From NCBI RefSeq assembly GCF_018687785.1, contig NZ_LTBL01000001.1, positions 2,214,867 to 2,278,866 on the forward strand: DNA of 64,000 nt. The letters run 5' to 3'. Source of the stretch: Methanovulcanius yangii (GTDB lineage: Archaea > Halobacteriota > Methanomicrobia > Methanomicrobiales > Methanomicrobiaceae). The translations under genes and the position numbers were made by a program. Under the pieces are notes generated by a model. That model did not search any database. It was not told where the DNA came from and saw only the letters and a program-made list of their open reading frames with translations. Positions 46,005 to 55,942 of this stretch are shown here, in pieces; position 1 is the stretch's first letter, and each line of letters begins with the position of its first letter.

Positions 46005-46429
46005 GCCCCCACCCCTATCAGGATGAGGGTGGCCTGTGTGAGGACGGCGATGATGACGGCAAAGAAAAACCCGCAGAGGTTGCGTGTGATTGCAAACCTG
46101 CTTCCGAGAGTATTCATCTCGACCGGCAATTGGATGAGGCCCACCGTCACCCAGGCGATGATAAAAGCGGTCACTGCTGTGAGGCTTACGCCGAAATTCA
46201 GGAGCTCTCCTCCGATGACGTAGCTCGTGACCGGGTTTCCTGCTGCAATACTGCCGATCGTCGCCCCCGCAAAGGGATCGGCAACAGGGTTTCCGGTAAA
46301 TACCGTCCCATACATCTCCGGCGGAATGAGTGTCAGTGCAAGGCTGATGAGAAGAATTATGCCGATGATCTGGGGAATTATCTGCAGGAAGGTCCGGTAT
46401 GTCCTGATAGCACTGCTCTTCACATCCAT
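46001..46429 (-). CDS. permease half (ArsP/DUF318-like), first subunit
   Basis: A 142-residue membrane protein with four helices. SIAAGNPVTSYVIGGELLNFGV is the conserved loop of the DUF318 permease half. The open frame runs up to 46513, but ATG 46429 (MDVKSSAIRTYRTFLQ) matches the family start. It is translated together with the next gene. No metal-binding partner gene is seen beside it. Confidence 0.72.
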   Translation of the reverse strand: MDVKSSAIRTYRTFLQIIPQIIGIILLISLALTLIPPEMYGTVFTGNPVADPFAGATIGSIAAGNPVTSYVIGGELLNFGVSLTAVTAFIIAWVTVGLIQLPVEMNTLGSRFAITRNLCGFFFAVIIAVLTQATLILIGVGA

Positions 46430-46632
46430 ATATCTGATTGTGTGGTGCCGCGCCAAAATACCTGCCGTGGCGGAGGCAAAGGGTTGCCCGCGTGCGGTTT
46501 CGTCCTCCTTCAACGAATGGGTCCGGGGCTGTCGAAACGGCCGTCCGTCTTTGTGGTATGCCTGTCGCGCAGAGACAACCGCCCCCCCCCTCCGTTGGCA
46601 GTTGTCGTTTTTGCGGAAATTAAGCAGTGCGT

Positions 46633-47088
46633 CTACCAGACTTCAGGGAATGCCATGTTCGTGAATATGTCTTCCAGGCGTGCCTTGTGATGCGACTCCA
46701 TGTTGGCCAGGTTCGTGAAGATCTGCTTCTGCTGCGGCCCGGTACTCAGCTCGGCCAGTTCCCGGTACATATCGCGTGAGAGTTCCTCTTTTTTGATGGC
46801 CAGTGCAATACCGTCGGCGGGTTTCATCTCCGTCGTCATCGTCGGAAGTTCGAGGGTTTCGGATATCTTGTAGTCCTGTGCCTCGTCGAACTCCAGGGAC
46901 TTGATCGGTTTTGTCAGGAATTCCTCAAGGGTTTCCCTGTGTTTGCGTTCTTCGTCTGCGAGTTCTCCAAAGATCTTCTTCAGGGTCTCGTCATTTGTGC
47001 AGCTTTCGATCTCGCGGTAGAAGGTGTAGGATTCCACCTCTTTTTCAATTGCTCCGGATAATATGCTCCTGTACTCTTCTTTTTTCAA
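46633..47088 (-). CDS. rubrerythrin/ferritin-like diiron protein
   Basis: A 151-residue all-alpha protein with ferritin-like iron ligands: EKEVESYTFY and ADEERKHRETLEEFL in the first helix pair, KKEELSRDMYRELA and ANMESHHKARLEDIF in the second. No rubredoxin domain is present. It may act in peroxide or oxygen protection. The sequence AGGGGTGAT on the minus strand lies just before TTG 47088; a GTG at 47097 is the alternative start. Confidence 0.82.
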   Translation of the reverse strand: MKKEEYRSILSGAIEKEVESYTFYREIESCTNDETLKKIFGELADEERKHRETLEEFLTKPIKSLEFDEAQDYKISETLELPTMTTEMKPADGIALAIKKEELSRDMYRELAELSTGPQQKQIFTNLANMESHHKARLEDIFTNMAFPEVW

Positions 47089-47595
47089 TGGTATCACCCC
47101 TTTACGAGGATGAGGGAATAGTGCAGGTGATGATATAAAAAATATTACCGGCGTCTACGACGGCTGCTGCACGGGTGGTCAGGCTTTTCTCCTCCCTCCC
47201 GTCTGCGCTCTCCTCTCGGGTTGCCGGATGCGACGGTGACGGTGGTTTGGCAATACGGGAATATGGGGCATCACAGAAAATCCCCGGAATGGATTGAATC
47301 GAAAACTGATGCGTAATTTGGGTTGAAACTCACTTTTGGCCATGTAAATGTGGTGATCTTCCAAATGATCAGGGTATTGTCCGGGAATATGTAAGGGGGG
47401 GGATCTCCTGCCCCGATACAGGGATACCATGGCTGAGATCAGCGCAATTTGCAATTCGGGGGGGGAGATCAAAAATATCTCAATTCGAACGTATTTTGCC
47501 CATCCGGACAAAATTATTGGGTTTTTCCTCAACACTTAATATGGATGGCACAGATAGGTTAGAAGACCGGACCACCCTCCAGGGAATGTTTTTTT
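47089..47595. other. intergenic region upstream of kamA
   Basis: No gene is seen in about 500 bases. The part near 47520-47545 (AACACTTAATATGG) is a TATA-like promoter candidate for kamA, with a leader of about 50 bases. The first 60 bases hold the promoter of the rubrerythrin-like gene. Confidence 0.5.
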
Positions 47596-47965
47596 ATGCA
47601 CGTGTATTCATCAAATCAGCAGAAAATCGCCGAACGAATCGATCCCGAAACACTCAAATCAAACTGGAAAGACTGGGAGTGGCAAATTGGCCACTCCATC
47701 CGTGACATTGACACGGTTGAACGCCTCCTTGGCATTCAGTTCCCGGCTGACCGCCGTGAAGAGCTTGAAGAGACCATTGCACGCTTTCCTCTTTGCATCA
47801 CGCCATATTATCTCTCCCTCATTGAGGCAGGTGATTATGATAATGATCCTGTCTTCATGCAGGCCTTTCCTTCGATCTCCGAACTCATTGTCGAAGAATA
47901 CGACCTGCCCGATCCCCTTGCCGAGGATGCGGACAGCCCTGTCCCCTGCATCACCCACCGATACA
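47596..47965 (+). pseudogene. kamA: lysine 2,3-aminomutase, 5' part only, cut by the duplication junction
   Basis: About 123 N-terminal residues match lysine 2,3-aminomutase (NWKDWEWQIGHSIRDIDTVE, FPLCITPYYLSLIEAGD, DPLAEDADSPVPCITHRY). At THRY, just before the conserved PDRVL and the radical-SAM CxxxCxxC, the sequence switches to the start of the second repeat copy; the frame then runs on through unrelated sequence to 48075. In methanogens this enzyme makes beta-lysine for the osmolyte N-acetyl-beta-lysine. In a tandem duplication an intact kamA should lie just beyond the window. Confidence 0.88.
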
Positions 47966-48149
47966 TATGGTCGGTCTTCTTCAGGATGGACTCGAGACGA
48001 AGGATGGTCGCCCGTATCCCCTCAAGCACGCGGCCGGTCTCAAAATGGGCTTCACTGATGATAAGGCCTGCCTGAATGACGATCGAGAGGGGTTGATCCC
48101 AATCCCTTCCTGGAAATGCTCCCTCGCTGGTTTCAGCCGTTTGTTTCAT
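47835..48149 (-). pseudogene. N-terminal fragment of the SLOG/SLATT-like gene at the junction
   Basis: The first 64 residues (75 from the alternative start at 48182) are identical to the gene at 27863-29485, up to HMYR. The frame then crosses the junction at 47957 and runs antisense into kamA to a stop at 47835. All of the Rossmann-like and membrane parts are missing. Confidence 0.9.
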
Positions 48150-48393
48150 GACATGTGTCTCCCCTGTTTCAATCTCGGCCATGATGGGTTATGGTGGTTC
48201 GGCCGTGCCATCGCGACATGGCATGTACACCCGTGGGGTTTTGGTCATGCGCTTTCACCGGATGCCCTCGTCCGTTGGTATCTGGTATGTAACCTCTCAT
48301 GCTACATAATATTCGGGATATATCCGGGAACGGGATCCCTGAAGCAAGTGAAGGGATAATCTCCGCCAAATGGGGTATATTGGTCCGAAATGC

Positions 48394-48687
48394 TCATCCA
48401 CCGGCCACAGGGGGGAAGAGGGCAATGATATCACCGTCTTCGATCACCGTTTCCATTCCATCTAAAAAATGAATGTTCCGTCCATTTTTCAGGATATTGA
48501 CATACTTTTTGAGTTCTCCCGTTTCCGTGAACACCATGTCCCCGAGCCCGGCGTACCTGGTGGTGAGCAGATCCAGCAGCATGCCGACGGTGGTTCCTCC
48601 GTTAATGTCGAGGGCAATGGTCGCATCCGCAACCTCGCGAAAGGTTGCGAAGGTTTTGACGGTGATCGATATGGGCTGTTGTGCCAT
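48394..48687 (-). CDS. MoaD/SAMP-like sulfur carrier, second copy
   Basis: Identical in translation to the gene at 29730-30023 (97 residues, C-terminal PPVAGG). It again follows the AOR gene on the same strand. Both copies appear intact. Confidence 0.85.
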   Translation of the reverse strand: MAQQPISITVKTFATFREVADATIALDINGGTTVGMLLDLLTTRYAGLGDMVFTETGELKKYVNILKNGRNIHFLDGMETVIEDGDIIALFPPVAGG

Positions 48688-48777
48688 GGTCTTTGATAAG
48701 GGCCGGTCTTTCCCCGGATATGGACTGTCCCGGATTTTCAGACCGGCCCGGCTCTCCGCAGGTATTTCCCTTTCTCT

Positions 48778-50553
48778 TCAGTGTATTGCCAGTTCCTTCA
48801 GTTTTTCCGTGGTTGGGACTCCTTTTTCATCCCATCCCCGGAGAGCGTAATATTCCTTCAGGAGTTCGTCACGCTTCCAGACCATTCCTTTCGGGGCCCC
48901 CTCCTGGAGGGGTTCTGCCAGAAGCCGCGGAGGGAGGGTATCGGTCTCCATTCCAATCCCGCGATCGAGATTGAAGAGTTTCTGGAGGTTCCAAATCCGC
49001 TCGCCCACCTTCATGAGCCCTGCGGCATCGAACCGGATGCCGGTCGCGGCGGTCATGAGGTCGGCATAGTCATCGGCATCGAGGGCAAAGGAGGTGAAGA
49101 GACACATGCCGCTTGCATCGATTGCCGCTGTGAGGTCCTGGAAGGTCTTCACCCACTCCGGTTTGTTTACGGTCTCGTACGGGTCGAGTTTCTCCGGTGC
49201 ACCAAGGACCTCGGGGGATATCATATACGCGTAGACATGATCGCCTCCCCGGACCGAAGTCGCATAGGCAAGCCCGTGTCCCTGGAGCCCCCGCGGATCA
49301 TATGCCGGAAGCTCCTGTTTTTTCACGCTCATGGAAAGTTCCGGGTGGCCATGGCGTTCGGCAAACCGGTAGGAACCATCCGCAAGCTCTTCCCCGATTC
49401 CCTCGCGTGTCGCCATCTGCCTGAGCACGGCGAGCATCCCTTCGGCATCGCCGAACCGGATGGGATGTGTGATATACCCCTTCTCTGCCATCTCCATGAG
49501 GCAGGCGATGGTCGCTCCGGCTGAGACTGCATCAAGGCCGTACTCGTTACAGATGTTATTTGCGAGGGTGATCGATTTGAGGTCGTCAATGCCGCAGTCG
49601 GGGCCGAATGCCCAGTCCGGTTCGTACTCGGGCCCTTCCCCGGTTATCCCCTCGAAATCATGTATTCGTCCGCACTGGACGATACATGCATAACACCCCT
49701 TCGGTTTTTTGAATATCGTCTCCTTGATGGTCTCTCCCGACACTTTCTCCGCTCCCTCAAAATGGGCGCTCTGGAAATTATTTGTCGGGAGAATGTAGTT
49801 CTCGTTGATGATGTTGACCAGAACAGCGGTTCCGTAGTCATGGAGGGCCTGCGCGATGCCGTCGGCCTCAATCTTTTTCCGTATACGGTCCTTGACAAGA
49901 TTGAGTTTGTCGTCGTCGGCGACTGCAATCTCCTGCTCGCCCCGTACTGCAAGGGCTTTGAGGTTTTTCGATCCCATGACGGCCCCGCTGCCCCCCCTTC
50001 CTGCGGCCCGGTACTTTTCATTGATGACGCAGGTGATAAGGGAAAGCTTCTCGCCGGAGGGTCCGATGCAGGCGACCCGTATCTTTTTGTCATCATGTAT
50101 CTGCTGGATGATGTCCGTCGTCTCACTGGTCGTTTTTCCCCAGATCTCCGCGGCGTCATACAGGGACACCTCTCCGTTGTCCAGGAAGAGGTAGACCGGC
50201 CGGGGTGCCTTTCCGGCGATAACCACCGCATCGAATCCCGCCTTCTTCATCTTCCATCCGAAGACACCGCCGCTGTTGGAACTGATGGCGCATCCAGTCA
50301 GGGGAGAGAGGGTTGAGATCTCATATCTGCTTCCCAGCGGAATGCCCGTCCCTGTGAGCGGCCCGGAGGCAAAGACAAGGACATTGTCCTCGCTCAGCGG
50401 GTCAATATCCGGGAGCACCATGTCGGTCAGGAACCTGATCCCAAACCCTCTCCCGCCGATATAGTCCTCTTTCAATGACGCAGGAGTAGGTTTGACCTTT
50501 ACCGTCCCCGCTGTCAGATCGATATACGCAATATTGCCTGCATATGCATCCAT
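48778..50553 (-). CDS. tungsten aldehyde:ferredoxin oxidoreductase, second copy
   Basis: Identical in translation to 30114-31889, with the same cluster ligands (CYACIVQC) and DASGMC. If the duplication is real the cell has two doses of AOR together with its sulfur carrier. Confidence 0.92.
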   Translation of the reverse strand: MDAYAGNIAYIDLTAGTVKVKPTPASLKEDYIGGRGFGIRFLTDMVLPDIDPLSEDNVLVFASGPLTGTGIPLGSRYEISTLSPLTGCAISSNSGGVFGWKMKKAGFDAVVIAGKAPRPVYLFLDNGEVSLYDAAEIWGKTTSETTDIIQQIHDDKKIRVACIGPSGEKLSLITCVINEKYRAAGRGGSGAVMGSKNLKALAVRGEQEIAVADDDKLNLVKDRIRKKIEADGIAQALHDYGTAVLVNIINENYILPTNNFQSAHFEGAEKVSGETIKETIFKKPKGCYACIVQCGRIHDFEGITGEGPEYEPDWAFGPDCGIDDLKSITLANNICNEYGLDAVSAGATIACLMEMAEKGYITHPIRFGDAEGMLAVLRQMATREGIGEELADGSYRFAERHGHPELSMSVKKQELPAYDPRGLQGHGLAYATSVRGGDHVYAYMISPEVLGAPEKLDPYETVNKPEWVKTFQDLTAAIDASGMCLFTSFALDADDYADLMTAATGIRFDAAGLMKVGERIWNLQKLFNLDRGIGMETDTLPPRLLAEPLQEGAPKGMVWKRDELLKEYYALRGWDEKGVPTTEKLKELAIH

Positions 50554-50712
50554 CACAATCACCAACCCTCAACTACAGATTCCTCATATTTAAGGGTATT
50601 GTGGGATGGCTCGTTATTTGGCAATCCCTGCTTGAAAAGAGGAATTCGCCCGAATGAGGGGAATATCCGGGGAATCAGATGCATTATTAAGGAAAATACG
50701 GTGAAATGGGCT

Positions 50713-52608
50713 TTAGTCGAGGATTCTGTGTTCGGCACTCTTAAGGATCTTTTCCAGCATTTCCGGATATGATACCCCCGCGAGGGCCGCCATCTTTGCG
50801 AGATGACCGTCCCAGCACCACCCGGGATTCGGGTTGACTTCAAGGAGCCGGGGGGTGCCGTTGTGATCGAGACGCCAGTCAAACCGTGCATAGTCCCTGC
50901 ATTTCAGCCTCCCGAAGAGCTTGAGGCAGCTTGCCACGAGGAACCGCTGCACATCCTCGGAGAGATGAGCCCGTACGGACCTGAGGTTCCAGTACGGGGA
51001 GGACGGGTCCCACTTTGCCTCGTAGCCGCAGATCCGCGGGTAGGACGAGGGGAGTGCGGAGTAGTCCTCCTCGATGATCGGCAGCACCTCATACATGTCC
51101 GGGAGGTTTCCAATGATGCCGACACTGATGTCACTGCCGGAGAGGAACTCCTCGACGAGGATGGAGGTCTCCTGTCCACACCTGGTCCTGACATCCTCGA
51201 TCGCCTCCTGCAGCTCTTCGATATCTCCACAGACACTCTTCCTGGTAATTCCTACACTGGAATCCCCAAGGTTGGGTTTGACGATAACCGGGAACCTGAG
51301 AGGCTGTTCGATGAATGAACTGTCGCCGGGAGTGATCATGAATGCCTTCGGGACCGGGATGTCAAGTTCATGCGCAACACCACGCACAAGGGACTTATCG
51401 TAGCAGTAGGCAAGACACTGGGGGTTCCCGCCGGTATACGGGATGTCGAGCATCTCCAGGACGGCCGGAATATGAAGTTCCCTGAGGGGATCGTTGAAAT
51501 ATCCTTCATCACAGAGGTTGAAGATGAAATCCGCCTTCTTACCCTTCTGCTGAAGGGTTTTGATAAGTGTCGCATGGTTGTCTACGTAGGTGAATGAGTA
51601 ACCATCGCACTTCGAAAGGGCCGATTTAAGCTGCTCGATGGTGTAAAAATCATCCTCGTCAAAGACGCATGACGGACGGACCCTGTCCTTCAGCCGCGGG
51701 TCACCCATCACGACGGTCACGCTGCGTTTTGCCTTTGCCACCTGCTTTCTGGACGTCCACTCCTTCCGTACCCGTGCCGTGATGACCAGACGCCTGCCCA
51801 TCATGCCGAGATCGTGGTTTTTCCGGGATTTCGGGATGATGGTGTCGTGGAAGGTGATGTCGTGGTAGCCGCATGCCCCAAGCATCTCTTCGATGCGTTC
51901 CCGGCTATAGAGTCGCTCCGCATAAAACTGGTCCGCAAGCACTCCTTTTCGGACATGAGTGATCACCTCGCGTGAAATGAGTTTTTCGCCGTCCTCCGAG
52001 AGGCTTCGTTCACGGCAGACGAAGTAGTTCTGGTCGATCCACTCCCAGCTGCGGGGTTCATAATGTTCCTTCAGCCACGCGCCGTCGGCGATATCCAGGA
52101 GGAGTGTTCCTCCCGGCTTTGCCACCCGGAACACTTCTTTGAGGATGCTTTGATCATCTTCATATGATTCGAAATAACCGAAACTGTTGCCGGGGATGAG
52201 GACATGGTCGAAGGTGTCGGCCTGAAAGGCAAGTTTTCGTGCATCACCTTCGCGGAAACTGATAGCCAGTCCTTCATTTTTTGCCTGCTTCTTCGCACGG
52301 GTGATGAGATAATGGGAGCGATCCAGCCCGGTAACGTCAGAGAATCCCCGTCGTGCAAGCTCGAGCGAGTGCCGTCCCTGTCCGCAGCAGAGATCAAGAA
52401 TGGTATCGCCGGGACAGAGGTTCAGGGCACTGCAAAAGAGATCGACTTCTTCCGAGGTAATGGAGGTGTCCTCGATCACATCACCATCCGTACGGAGGTA
52501 GTTTGCGTTGAAGATCTCCCTCCACCAGTCGGCCCTGACATAGCTCTCCAGGCTTTCAACAGGGCCAATATAACTGGTTATTTTAGAATTAGGCGCAATT
52601 TTACTCAT
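50713..52608 (-). CDS. methyltransferase/ATP-grasp fusion, second copy
   Basis: Identical in translation to 32049-33944 over all 631 residues, including motif LDLCCGQG and the ATP-grasp EVNPNPG. The promoter region and the inverted repeat at 52665-52701 are copied as well. Confidence 0.85.
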   Translation of the reverse strand: MSKIAPNSKITSYIGPVESLESYVRADWWREIFNANYLRTDGDVIEDTSITSEEVDLFCSALNLCPGDTILDLCCGQGRHSLELARRGFSDVTGLDRSHYLITRAKKQAKNEGLAISFREGDARKLAFQADTFDHVLIPGNSFGYFESYEDDQSILKEVFRVAKPGGTLLLDIADGAWLKEHYEPRSWEWIDQNYFVCRERSLSEDGEKLISREVITHVRKGVLADQFYAERLYSRERIEEMLGACGYHDITFHDTIIPKSRKNHDLGMMGRRLVITARVRKEWTSRKQVAKAKRSVTVVMGDPRLKDRVRPSCVFDEDDFYTIEQLKSALSKCDGYSFTYVDNHATLIKTLQQKGKKADFIFNLCDEGYFNDPLRELHIPAVLEMLDIPYTGGNPQCLAYCYDKSLVRGVAHELDIPVPKAFMITPGDSSFIEQPLRFPVIVKPNLGDSSVGITRKSVCGDIEELQEAIEDVRTRCGQETSILVEEFLSGSDISVGIIGNLPDMYEVLPIIEEDYSALPSSYPRICGYEAKWDPSSPYWNLRSVRAHLSEDVQRFLVASCLKLFGRLKCRDYARFDWRLDHNGTPRLLEVNPNPGWCWDGHLAKMAALAGVSYPEMLEKILKSAEHRILD

Positions 52609-52895
52609 TAATTTGCCTTATGAAATGTATGGTACCTCTGTTTACGTAATAAAGCTATCTGCGCCGCCTAAAATTTCATCTTATTAAAGTGTTTTTAGGC
52701 GTTCTCTGTGAATTCGCCGCACATGCAGAAGGCATGCGCGCATCGCCGATTCAACCTGAGCCTCCTGTTGTCCCTGTGGATGTCCGCTGGCTGCCGGGGT
52801 GCCCCCACATTGCCTGGTCGCCCTCTGGTTTGATATCGGTGCATGGTCAATAGAAGACTATGCCGCACCTGTCCCGTTCACGTTTCGGGGGATAT

Positions 52896-53534
52896 ATGAC
52901 GATATTCCTTCAGGTGATGATCATCTTCATAATCATCGACAGTATGATGGTCGGGAACTACTCCTATGTCTTTGGCGGTTTTATTGTTCTTCTCCTCACC
53001 ATGGTCCCGATGATCATGGAGCGGGAAGTACATATTACAGTCCCGTGGTGGCTGACATTTCTCATCGTTCTCTCCCTCTACATCCATATCGGCGGCCAGT
53101 ATTTTGACTGGTATACCACACTATACCCGTATTACGACAAAATAGCGCATTTCATATCGGGAACGACCGTCGCGCTCATCGGATTTACTCTGGTGCTCCT
53201 CCTCGATCAATACACCGAGAACAACTTCAACCGTCCGGTCATCATCTTCCTGATTGTCATGCTGACGGTAGCAGTCGGCGGGCTCTGGGAGATCTTTGAA
53301 TATACCGTCGACACATTCCTGGGAATAGAGATGCAGCACGGGCTTGACGATACCATGCTGGATATGATCTTCGTCCTCCTGGGGGCGGTCATCGTTGCTG
53401 CCCTCGGCAATATCTATCTGAGGAAGATTTCAAAACGGGACCTCTCCCGTCTCTTCCTGGGAAATCCCGACCTTGCGGAGAAGGTCTATGAATGCATTTC
53501 AGAACTTCCTGTCCGGCGAAGAAAACAGGAATGA
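52896..53534 (+). CDS. DUF2238/YjdF-like membrane protein, second copy
   Basis: Identical in translation to 34232-34870. The start is again placed at the ATG preceded by GGGGGA. Confidence 0.7.
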   Translation: MTIFLQVMIIFIIIDSMMVGNYSYVFGGFIVLLLTMVPMIMEREVHITVPWWLTFLIVLSLYIHIGGQYFDWYTTLYPYYDKIAHFISGTTVALIGFTLVLLLDQYTENNFNRPVIIFLIVMLTVAVGGLWEIFEYTVDTFLGIEMQHGLDDTMLDMIFVLLGAVIVAALGNIYLRKISKRDLSRLFLGNPDLAEKVYECISELPVRRRKQE

Positions 53535-53568
53535 GGTAGAGAGGATTGGGCCACAACCATTCACTGAA

Positions 53569-55833
53569 TCACACCTCATAGGCCATATTGACGAGATTTG
53601 CACAAATTACGCGGAGCATGAGCTTTCCCGGCGAGGGGGGAATCCGGCGGGAGAATGCCGCCCACTCCGCTTCGATATGTCGTATAGCCTCGCCGGAACA
53701 GTCTTCCAGGGCTCCCGATGCCCGTACAAGATCGATACCTTCCTGGAGGACGACATCCTGCATCCGGAGTTCGGGTGTGCAGAGGATGGCGGTCAACCGG
53801 TCGGAGCGATCCCGGTCCAGCAGATCGAGGGCCCGGAGGATGACATAGGTCGGTTTGCCGTTTCTGAGATCCTCGCCAGCCACCTTTCCCCATTTTTCGT
53901 CGCCGGAGAAGTTCAGCACATCATCGATGATCTGAAAACCGATTCCCATGGTCCTGCCGAACCGGAGGCAGGCCGCTCTCGTCTCCGGTGTCACGTCCTG
54001 CAGGATGCAGGCAAGCTCCGCGACCCCTTCCGTCGCCGATGCCGTCTTGTAGGCGTACATCTGGAGGATCTGCTCGTCGAGGTGCCCCTCCCGCCACGTC
54101 GTCAGAGCGGCGGGGGAGAGATTCCTTGACCAGTAGATGTCCTGCCCCTGGCCGAGGTGCGCCCGCAAAGAGGTATTGGTCATCAGCCTGAGCACGTCGT
54201 GCTTCTGGTCGGGGGTAAGGTCCGGGCAGGACGATACGATGCTTTGAGGAAAGAAGTAGAGGGTGCTTGCCGCGTTGATGGCAATATCCGTTCCATATCT
54301 CTGGTGAATGGTGGTGTCACCCCGCCGGAGCAGCGACTCGTCCTCGATATCATCGATGATGAGAGCCGCCGAATGAAGGAGTTCGGTCATCACGAAGAGT
54401 TTCTCCGTCTCTTCGGTGGACCTGACGCCTACCGCATCGGCTATGAGAATGCCGAAGATCGGCCGCCAGTGCTTTCCGCCCCGTGAGAGGAGGTCCCAGA
54501 CCGGTCGCGAGATGGTCTCGGTAAAGGGAGTGTAATCAAGGATGGGTTGTGTCTCACCGAAGAGAGAGGCGCACCATGCTTCATCGATCTCGCGGGGGAA
54601 GAGCTGTTCGAGCCGTTCGTTGATCTTCCCTTCAAATCGTCCGACAAAGTCCGCTACGTCCGCAATGAATCCATAGCCGCAGAGTTCCAGCTGGCCGCGT
54701 CCGGATACGCCTTCTTCTCCTATCTTCCCCGTGACACTCCCCGACCCTTCCCAGAGACCGCCGTCCATCCCGATGATCTCGATCTCCTGCTGATCCGTTG
54801 CGGGAGAGAAATGCAATATCGCATCGATAGCGGGTATCGCAAACTCCCATTTCACCGGGTAGTGAATGTGAGTCCGCGGGCTCTCCCACGTACGAATGGG
54901 GCGTGCCGTTATCCGGGGGTGCCATTCTGCAGTGCCGTCCTCAGAAAAGAGGATGCAAAATGTTGAGACCGTCTCCTTTGACCGGAGGTTTCGCCGGTGC
55001 ATGAGCATCAGGCAGCGCCCGTCATCCAGCTGTATGCCGCACCAGTCCCAGCCGAGAGGATGGTAACAGGGTCGGCCGTCCGTTTCGATACATCCGGTCT
55101 CCTCCTGCTCTGTGAGGAACCATTCAGTCCCGCCGGACTGGTAATCGCACCATGCCTCCCCGGAGACCGGCGCCCCTCCTGCGACACCATTGAGCTTCAG
55201 GCGCGGGCAGGTGACATATTCCATGCCGATGGCACCCGACGGCGCGATGGATGAAAGGTCAGTAAACGGGACCTGGGGAATGAGGGCGCATGACATCATC
55301 TCCCCGTGGGTCGGGTCATGGAAGGTGATGATGATCTCCTCGTCAAGAAACGTGATTCGGGCGTCGTCCCAAGTCACCGAGAAAGGGGTCTTCTCGGTCT
55401 CCATCGTCGTCGGCGGGCAGTTAATGGGGGGATAGAGGCCGTGCTCCTCAATCTCCCTCCTGATGGTGTCACTGACGTACCTGCTCACGCCGAGTCTGTC
55501 CGGGAACGTGTCGAGCTGCCTGAGGTACCAGTTGTGCAGCGACGCATCCACCCGCACTTCCCGGTGGTGAACGCCCGTTGCCGCATCGACAACAGAGCAG
55601 AGATACATCGCACCAGGGCTCCGTATTGCCTCACCCGACGGACCGGCATCATCCGCAAGCCGGAGTGAAAAGAAACAGATGGTAAAATCCCGCCGGCCAA
55701 AATCTTCCCCCTCAAAATAACCCTGTATATACCACCATCGGACAAAGGGGTCGGCATCCCCGGAGAACATCCGGCGGGCCATATCGGCGGCAAGACCGGG
55801 TGGTCCGGTCTTCTCCGCAACTATTCTTTCCAC
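53569..55833 (-). CDS. CrtC-like/polyprenyl synthase fusion, second copy
   Basis: Identical in translation to 34905-37169, including the DDIED and DDVLN motifs. Because both domains are intact and fused in both copies, the fusion is not a local frame artefact confined to one copy. Confidence 0.8.
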   Translation of the reverse strand: MERIVAEKTGPPGLAADMARRMFSGDADPFVRWWYIQGYFEGEDFGRRDFTICFFSLRLADDAGPSGEAIRSPGAMYLCSVVDAATGVHHREVRVDASLHNWYLRQLDTFPDRLGVSRYVSDTIRREIEEHGLYPPINCPPTTMETEKTPFSVTWDDARITFLDEEIIITFHDPTHGEMMSCALIPQVPFTDLSSIAPSGAIGMEYVTCPRLKLNGVAGGAPVSGEAWCDYQSGGTEWFLTEQEETGCIETDGRPCYHPLGWDWCGIQLDDGRCLMLMHRRNLRSKETVSTFCILFSEDGTAEWHPRITARPIRTWESPRTHIHYPVKWEFAIPAIDAILHFSPATDQQEIEIIGMDGGLWEGSGSVTGKIGEEGVSGRGQLELCGYGFIADVADFVGRFEGKINERLEQLFPREIDEAWCASLFGETQPILDYTPFTETISRPVWDLLSRGGKHWRPIFGILIADAVGVRSTEETEKLFVMTELLHSAALIIDDIEDESLLRRGDTTIHQRYGTDIAINAASTLYFFPQSIVSSCPDLTPDQKHDVLRLMTNTSLRAHLGQGQDIYWSRNLSPAALTTWREGHLDEQILQMYAYKTASATEGVAELACILQDVTPETRAACLRFGRTMGIGFQIIDDVLNFSGDEKWGKVAGEDLRNGKPTYVILRALDLLDRDRSDRLTAILCTPELRMQDVVLQEGIDLVRASGALEDCSGEAIRHIEAEWAAFSRRIPPSPGKLMLRVICANLVNMAYEV

Positions 55834-55942
55834 CTCATTCCCTGAAAGTCGGCATGCCAAAATATAAGATTTCGGAATGTACGATGTCAAAACAACGAAA
55901 TGGGATGCAATAGAGAGGTGTCGGTCCCATCCTGCCCGTCGG

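Noticed and set aside
29293..47957. Insertion sequence or integrative element as the cause of the duplication
   Set aside because: No transposase, integrase, terminal inverted repeats, tRNA-type attachment site or longer flanking repeats at the boundaries; only 8 bases are shared.
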